Both the position numbers and the translations under genes were made by a program. The notes below the pieces were generated by a model that ran no database searches, was not told the origin of the DNA, and saw only the letters and a program-made list of their open reading frames with translations. From the NCBI GenBank assembly GCA_947626325.1, contig CANQRT010000003.1, forward strand, positions 1 through 34,345: DNA of 34,345 nt, read 5' to 3'. Origin of the DNA: Candidatus Gastranaerophilales bacterium. Its GTDB lineage: Bacteria; Cyanobacteriota; Vampirovibrionia; Gastranaerophilales; Gastranaerophilaceae. Positions 29,907 to 34,345 of this stretch are shown here, in pieces (the stretch's first letter is position 1; each line of letters starts with the position of its first letter).

Positions 29907-32072
29907 TTATAGACTGCAAGAACCGCAAGTACAGCAATCATTTAATGCTTCTTGTGCTTCTTTAATTCTTACTTTAATACGTCCGTCAACTGCAATGCCT
30001 TCACCTGTTTTTTCTGAAATTAATAACGGGTTAATATCAAGTTCATCAATGAATTTGAAGTCATTAACTAATTGTGACAGTCTTAATAAAGTTTCTTGAA
30101 TTTGATTGATGTTAGCAGGTGTTGTACCTCTTGCACCTTGTAAAAGTTTGTATGCTTTAACTGATGTAATCATATCCATAGCATCTTCGTCGGTTAAAGG
30201 AGCAATTCTGAATGTAACGTCTTTCATAACTTCAACGAATACACCGCCTAAGCCGAACATCATCATTGGGCCGTATTGAGGATCTGTTGCGATACCGCAT
30301 ACCATTTCTCTTGAACCTTTTACCATTTCTTGAATAATTACACCTTCTAAGCCCTCAAGTAATCCTTTTTCTTCAAGACGTTTTAGAAGTGCATTATATT
30401 CGTTTCTTAATTGTTCTTCGCTTCTGATGTTAACAACAACGCCGCCTACATCTGTTTTGTGAGATGTTGTTTTTGATGTCATTTTCATAACAACAGGGTA
30501 TCCGATTGAGTTGCCTAAGTTAACAACTTCATCAATATTAGTAGCTAAGCCGTATTTGCAAGCTCTGATACCGTAAGCTTGAAGTACATCAATACTTTCT
30601 AATGTTGTTAATTGGTCACGTTCCTCTGAAATAGATTTTTTAATAATATCGCAAACCTTGTTTCTGTCTACATCATAGCAAGGAATTTTACCTGCGGGTT
30701 TTTCCATCCATTGTCTTTGCTGGTCTAATCTGCATAATGCTTCTGCAGCTTCTTCAGCATACATATAGAACGGCATATTAACTTCCATATTTGAAATCTT
30801 TGTAAAGAAATCATTTGTTGTCATAAATACGCCTAAAATTGGTTTTGTTGGATTTTGAGCTTTAATTTTCATTAACGCTTCAGCAACATCAATATCTTTT
30901 AAACCTAAGAACGGTAAGTAAATTACCATAATCATATCAACATTTTCATCTGCAATAACAGTTTCTAATGTTTGCATATAGTGTTCAATAGGTGCTGAAG
31001 CTATCATATCAATTGGGTTTTTAACAGATGCAGCTGACGGCAGAAAACTTCTTAATTTAGCTTTTGTTTCATCTGTAATAGGCGCCATTTTCATGCCTGC
31101 TTCACAGATAGCATCAGTTGCCATAATTCCAGGGCCGCCAGAGTTTGTAATAATAGCAACTCTGTTGCCTTTTGGTATCGGGCAGTTTGAAAATGCTTTA
31201 GCGTTAGCAAATAAGTTCTTTAAAGAAAATTCTCTTATAACGCCTGATTGTTTTAATAAAGCTGCAGCCGCTTTATCTGCACCAGCTAAAGAACCTGTGT
31301 GTGAGGAAGCTGCCGAAGCACCTGCTGCGCTTCTGCCTGATTTTAATGCTAAAATAGGTTTTTTCTTTGTTATTCTTGTTGCTAATTTTCTGAAGTTTTG
31401 AGGGTTTTTAATTGACTCCATATACAAAAGGATTTGTTTAACGTCGTCATCATTTTCCCAGTATTCAAGCATTGTTTCAGCGTTGATATCAGCTTGATTA
31501 CCAATTGAAACAAATTGAGAAAAACCAAGGTTTAAGTCTTTTAATATATTTAAAATACCACCGCCAAGAGCGCCTGATTGAGATACAAAACCGATATCAC
31601 CTCTTATTGGCAGTGATTCAGCAAATGTAGCATCCATCATTACATCTGGGTGAGTATTTAAAACACCTAAGCAGTTAGGCCCTACACATCTCATGCCGTA
31701 TTCTTTAACTTTAGCAAGGAGTTGTTTTTCCATTTCGGCACCTTCAGCACCTGTTTCTTTAAACCCTGCTGTTATGATACATAAGCCTTTTACACCTTTT
31801 CTATGGCATTGGTCAATAGTATCAAGAACAAATTTAGCATTAACAACAATAACAGCTAAATCAACTTCTCCTGGGACTTCTTCAATTGAAGTGTATGCTT
31901 GAAATCCCTCAATGATACCTCCTTTTGGGTTAACAGGATATATTTTCCCGTTAAATTTATAATCTCTAAGTCTTTGCATAAGCTCTGAACCGATAGTTTT
32001 CGGTTTTGTTGAAGCACCGATTACTGCAACAGACTTTGGTTTCATAATTTTGTTTAAAAGCTCATCTTGCAT
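29907..32072 (-). CDS. ADP-forming acetate-CoA ligase, alpha-beta fusion
   Basis: The 721-aa enzyme converts acetyl-CoA (or another acyl-CoA), ADP and phosphate to the acid, ATP and CoA, a substrate-level ATP step in fermentation. An N-terminal CoA-binding domain (about 10-130, KPKSVAVIGASTKPKTIGSEL) leads to two CoA-ligase domains (about 150-460). The phospho-histidine loop SSHTGSLAGAD is near residue 256. A C-terminal ATP-grasp domain (about 490-700) has YPVVMKMTSKTTSHKTDVGGV. The chain ends NDCCTCGSCSL, four cysteines in the last nine residues. AAAGGA precedes the ATG. It is 19 bases after the TatD-linked radical SAM gene. The acyl substrate is not evident. Confidence 0.93.
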   Translation of the reverse strand: MQDELLNKIMKPKSVAVIGASTKPKTIGSELMQRLRDYKFNGKIYPVNPKGGIIEGFQAYTSIEEVPGEVDLAVIVVNAKFVLDTIDQCHRKGVKGLCIITAGFKETGAEGAEMEKQLLAKVKEYGMRCVGPNCLGVLNTHPDVMMDATFAESLPIRGDIGFVSQSGALGGGILNILKDLNLGFSQFVSIGNQADINAETMLEYWENDDDVKQILLYMESIKNPQNFRKLATRITKKKPILALKSGRSAAGASAASSHTGSLAGADKAAAALLKQSGVIREFSLKNLFANAKAFSNCPIPKGNRVAIITNSGGPGIMATDAICEAGMKMAPITDETKAKLRSFLPSAASVKNPIDMIASAPIEHYMQTLETVIADENVDMIMVIYLPFLGLKDIDVAEALMKIKAQNPTKPILGVFMTTNDFFTKISNMEVNMPFYMYAEEAAEALCRLDQQRQWMEKPAGKIPCYDVDRNKVCDIIKKSISEERDQLTTLESIDVLQAYGIRACKYGLATNIDEVVNLGNSIGYPVVMKMTSKTTSHKTDVGGVVVNIRSEEQLRNEYNALLKRLEEKGLLEGLEGVIIQEMVKGSREMVCGIATDPQYGPMMMFGLGGVFVEVMKDVTFRIAPLTDEDAMDMITSVKAYKLLQGARGTTPANINQIQETLLRLSQLVNDFKFIDELDINPLLISEKTGEGIAVDGRIKVRIKEAQEALNDCCTCGSCSL

Positions 32073-32091
32073 TTTTTTATCCTTTCATTTA

Positions 32092-32715
32092 TTAGTAACC
32101 GTTTTCAATCCATTCTCTGACTCTGAATTTTGCGCCGAGGCTGTTTGCGATTTGTTCGCATTTTTTTAAGTTCAGATGTCTGCCTTTAAAGCCCTCTACT
32201 ACCGTTGCTGTAACTATAATATCGGTGGAGGCACAGGCTTTTATAAAATTTTTTACTTCTTCATAAGCACCTTCAAAGTTTGGCTTAGAAAGTTCATTAT
32301 ATTCTTGTTCATTTTCCCCGTTTAAACTAACTGAAAATTCATCAATTAAGCCTTTAAGCTCGGGCACAACATTTCTTTTATATACGTAATTAGCGTGTCC
32401 GTTAGTATTAACACGTAATTTTATATTGGGATAATTCTCTTTTATATATTTTGCAACTTCTTTTAAAACATCAAGTTTTAACATAGGTTCACCGTATCCG
32501 CAAAATATAATTTCACTTGAAAGTTTATCTTTCATAGCTTCAAGCTGTTTTATAACATCTTTAGCACTGACATTTTCAGTATTTAAAAATAAATTAGCGC
32601 CGACAACATCATCTTTTATTGAACGAATACAAAATATGCAGTCATTTGTACAGCTGTTTGTTAAGTTAATATAAATTTTTCCGTCTAATAAGTATACTAA
32701 ATTATAGTCTGTCAT
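32092..32715 (-). CDS. TatD-associated radical SAM protein
   Basis: A 207-aa radical SAM protein with the cluster motif CTNDCIFC (Cx3Cx2C) near residue 22, then FCGYGEPMLKLDVL (the SAM-binding GGE-like loop) and LRVNTNGHAN. It matches the small family that often neighbours TatD nucleases; no tatD is in the window. The track's GTG start at 32745 is less likely. AGGTG lies eight bases before the ATG at 32715, giving MTDYNLVYLLDGKIYINLTN, where the family usually starts. It is probably cotranscribed with the downstream acetate-CoA ligase. The substrate is unknown. Confidence 0.85.
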   Translation of the reverse strand: MTDYNLVYLLDGKIYINLTNSCTNDCIFCIRSIKDDVVGANLFLNTENVSAKDVIKQLEAMKDKLSSEIIFCGYGEPMLKLDVLKEVAKYIKENYPNIKLRVNTNGHANYVYKRNVVPELKGLIDEFSVSLNGENEQEYNELSKPNFEGAYEEVKNFIKACASTDIIVTATVVEGFKGRHLNLKKCEQIANSLGAKFRVREWIENGY

Positions 32716-32803
32716 GTCTTTACACCTGCCATTAAATTGTGGCACAAATAATATATGATAACAAGTAAATTTTTTTAATAATTCAGCCTAAATTTTTGTT
32801 TTA

Positions 32804-32812
32804 TGGTATAAA
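32804..32812 (+). promoter_or_regulatory. Extended -10 promoter of padR, predicted leaderless
   Basis: TGGTATAAA: a TG extended element one base before TATAAA. The -10 ends six bases before the padR ATG, so the start of transcription should be at or next to the start codon. No good -35 and no Shine-Dalgarno site are seen. Confidence 0.55.
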
Positions 32813-32818
32813 TAAACA

Positions 32819-33328
32819 ATGATTGAAATTTTAATTTTATACATAATTCACAAACGAGAAAAAACAATTTATTCTATCCGTAAAGAGATTATAGAAATAT
32901 TTGGGGCATTTACAAAACCAAGCATTGGTACAATATACCCAGCACTTAAGCGTTTGCTTAGGGAAAAGGCTGTTGCAGTAAATGATATAATGTCAGAGGG
33001 CGGAAAAAAATCTTCTTACTATTCAATTACCAAAAGAGGACTTGAATATTTTAAGGAATTATTTTTTAACGGCGGCAGTGATAATCCTTCTGTATTTTAT
33101 ACTCAATTGCAATCAAGGCTTGGGACTATGGGGCTTTTGTCCGTAGAGGATAGAAAACGCTTTATTTCAGATTTTTCTAAAAAAATGGAAATTTATCAAT
33201 TTGAAATAGAAAACAGATTAAATGATGAATTTTTAGAGCTGGATTACTATCAAAATCAGCTTTTAACAAGAACTTTAAAAGAAATAAAATCATTAAAAGA
33301 ATATTTAAACGCATTAAAGGCAGATTAA
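32819..33328 (+). CDS. PadR-family transcriptional regulator
   Basis: A 169-aa protein with the PadR winged-helix domain at the N-terminus: ILILYIIHKREKTIYSIRKEIIEIFGAFTKPSIGTIYPALKRLLREKAV, a wing with GGKKSSYYSITKRGLEYF, then a helical C-terminal dimerisation region (about 95-169). The SIGTIYPALKRL recognition helix is diagnostic. The effector is unknown. It has no Shine-Dalgarno site and appears leaderless. The DUF512 radical SAM gene begins one base after its stop, so the two are cotranscribed and PadR may regulate its own operon. Confidence 0.9.
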   Translation: MIEILILYIIHKREKTIYSIRKEIIEIFGAFTKPSIGTIYPALKRLLREKAVAVNDIMSEGGKKSSYYSITKRGLEYFKELFFNGGSDNPSVFYTQLQSRLGTMGLLSVEDRKRFISDFSKKMEIYQFEIENRLNDEFLELDYYQNQLLTRTLKEIKSLKEYLNALKAD

Positions 33329-33329
33329 T

Positions 33330-34345
33330 ATGCCTGCAATAATTTCATCAGTAGAAAAAGACTCCATAGCTGAGGAACTTGGAATAACGGCTGGTTCTGA
33401 GCTTTTAACTGTCAATGGGATTAAATTGCGTGATTATATTGATTATCAATATGCGGTAATGGCGGAAGAACTTGAATTCGAAATAAAATTACCCGACGGA
33501 AATATTGAATGCTACGAAATAGAAAAAGATTTTGAAGAAGATTTGGGGTTTATATTTGAGTCCGCAATCTTTGACAGAATAAAACCTTGCGCAAATAATT
33601 GTATTTTTTGCTTTGTAGACCAACAACCTAAGGGACTGAGGCCGTCTTTATACATAAAAGATGACGATTACAGACTTTCTTATCTGCAGGGAACTTATGT
33701 AACGCTTACTAACTTAACAAAAAAAGATAAAGAACGTATTGCCTCTCAACACTTAGGGCCTTTGTATGTTTCTGTTCACACCACAAACCCTGATTTGCGC
33801 TCAAAAATGCTTAATAATAAAAATGCCTCAAACCTTTTAAAAGAGCTTGATTTTTTAAAAGAAAACGACATCCCTATTAATACTCAAGTAGTTTTATGCC
33901 CCTCATACAATGACGGTGAGGAATTAAAAAGAACTTTGAATGATTTATGGAAGTATAAAACCATTTTAAACTCAATAGCAATAGTGCCTGTCGGGATAAC
34001 AAAATACCGAAAGGAAAAATTAAAGCAGGTTACAAAAAAAATTGCGCTCGAAACTATTAAAATTGTTGATGAATTTAATAAAAAAATAAAGAAAAATATT
34101 GCAAGCGTATCGGATGAGTTTTTCTTGATTGCAGGGCTTGAAATACCCGAAAAAAAATATTATAACGGGTTTAACCAGCTTGAAGACGGCGTTGGCTCTT
34201 TAAGATGTTTAATAGATGACTTTAACAAGCGTTTAAAAAAAGCACCTAAAAGCATAAAAGAAAAAAAAGAATACACAATTGCCTGCTCTGTCAGCGCATC
34301 AAGTGCTTTTTATAAATTTGCGGACGAACTTAATAAAATAAAAAA
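33330..34345 (+). CDS. PDZ-DUF512 radical SAM protein, 3' end beyond the window
   Basis: This frame is missing from the ORF track because it runs off the right edge; 338 complete codons are present. A short PDZ-like N-domain (SVEKDSIAEELGITAGSELLTVNG) comes first. The radical SAM cluster motif follows in KPCANNCIFCFVDQQPKGLR (Cx3Cx2C), with the YLQGTYVTLTNL stretch typical of the family. The DUF512 domain starts near residue 260 (DEFFLIAGLEIP). The family is widespread in Cyanobacteria and Firmicutes and its reaction is unknown. It follows padR by one base (TAATATG). Confidence 0.9.
   Translation, partial: MPAIISSVEKDSIAEELGITAGSELLTVNGIKLRDYIDYQYAVMAEELEFEIKLPDGNIECYEIEKDFEEDLGFIFESAIFDRIKPCANNCIFCFVDQQPKGLRPSLYIKDDDYRLSYLQGTYVTLTNLTKKDKERIASQHLGPLYVSVHTTNPDLRSKMLNNKNASNLLKELDFLKENDIPINTQVVLCPSYNDGEELKRTLNDLWKYKTILNSIAIVPVGITKYRKEKLKQVTKKIALETIKIVDEFNKKIKKNIASVSDEFFLIAGLEIPEKKYYNGFNQLEDGVGSLRCLIDDFNKRLKKAPKSIKEKKEYTIACSVSASSAFYKFADELNKIK

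Noticed and set aside
32716-32745. GTG start of the TatD-linked radical SAM gene at 32745
   Set aside because: AGGTG lies at proper spacing before the ATG at 32715, and family members usually begin close to that point.

Overview
The window is AT-rich chromosomal DNA, tightly packed with genes on both strands. I see no tRNA, rRNA, CRISPR array or insertion sequence. It carries Gram-negative lipid A genes (lpxD, lpxC, fabZ, lpxA), LPS heptose genes, flagellar export genes, an anaerobic-type NfnA/SudB flavoprotein subunit, an ADP-forming acetate-CoA ligase and two radical SAM genes. One of these is a PDZ-DUF512 protein of a kind common in Cyanobacteria and Firmicutes. Together this suggests an anaerobic, fermentative, possibly flagellated diderm. 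My best guess is Vampirovibrionia (Melainabacteria, e.g. Gastranaerophilales), the non-photosynthetic sister group of Cyanobacteria. That assignment is inference at about 0.55 confidence.

Layout. 1-5000: the 3' end of an unknown gene; a 59-aa four-cysteine gene missed by the ORF track; an NfnA-like subunit; an unknown 123-aa gene; comEC; and a secreted coiled-coil protein. 5100-10240: mfd, a PpiC/SurA-like lipoprotein foldase and rfaE2. 10230-10760: a divergent pair (83-aa protein and XRE regulator) around a repeat-rich control region. 10766-15092: the lipid A operon lpxD-lpxC-fabZ-lpxA followed by an M29 aminopeptidase. 15129-18374: a large SF1 helicase with a C-terminal nuclease-like domain. 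18375-21289: accB-accC plus an OafA-like acyltransferase. 21390-24753: a small unknown gene, a GGDEF protein with a degenerate HD-GYP domain, and a heptosyltransferase-like gene. 24889-28642: a flagellar operon ordered FliM/FliN-like, fliO, fliP, fliQ, fliR, converging on a small coiled-coil gene. 28756-29859: an orphan DNA methyltransferase overlapping a DUF1653-like gene. 29860-32715: a TatD-associated radical SAM protein and an ADP-forming acetate-CoA ligase. 32804-34345: a PadR regulator and the DUF512 radical SAM gene, cut by the window end.

How they fit together. lpxDCA, rfaE2 and the GT9 transferase make lipid A and heptose-bearing inner core; fabZ and accBC supply acyl chains. NfnA and the acetate-CoA ligase fit fermentative redox balance and ATP formation. 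The most interesting locus is the flagellar operon. Its first gene encodes FliM-like middle, SpoA and SpoA domains in one chain, as in the type III secretion protein SctQ. It also has an internal GGAGGT plus in-frame ATG that should make a free FliN-like protein, so the gene probably makes two products inside an otherwise flagellar operon.

Several start codons in the ORF track are corrected, using Shine-Dalgarno sites, promoters or terminators: the 123-aa gene, rfaE2, the 83-aa gene, the methyltransferase and the TatD-linked radical SAM gene. mfd and padR look leaderless. No gene-free stretch exceeds 300 bases.
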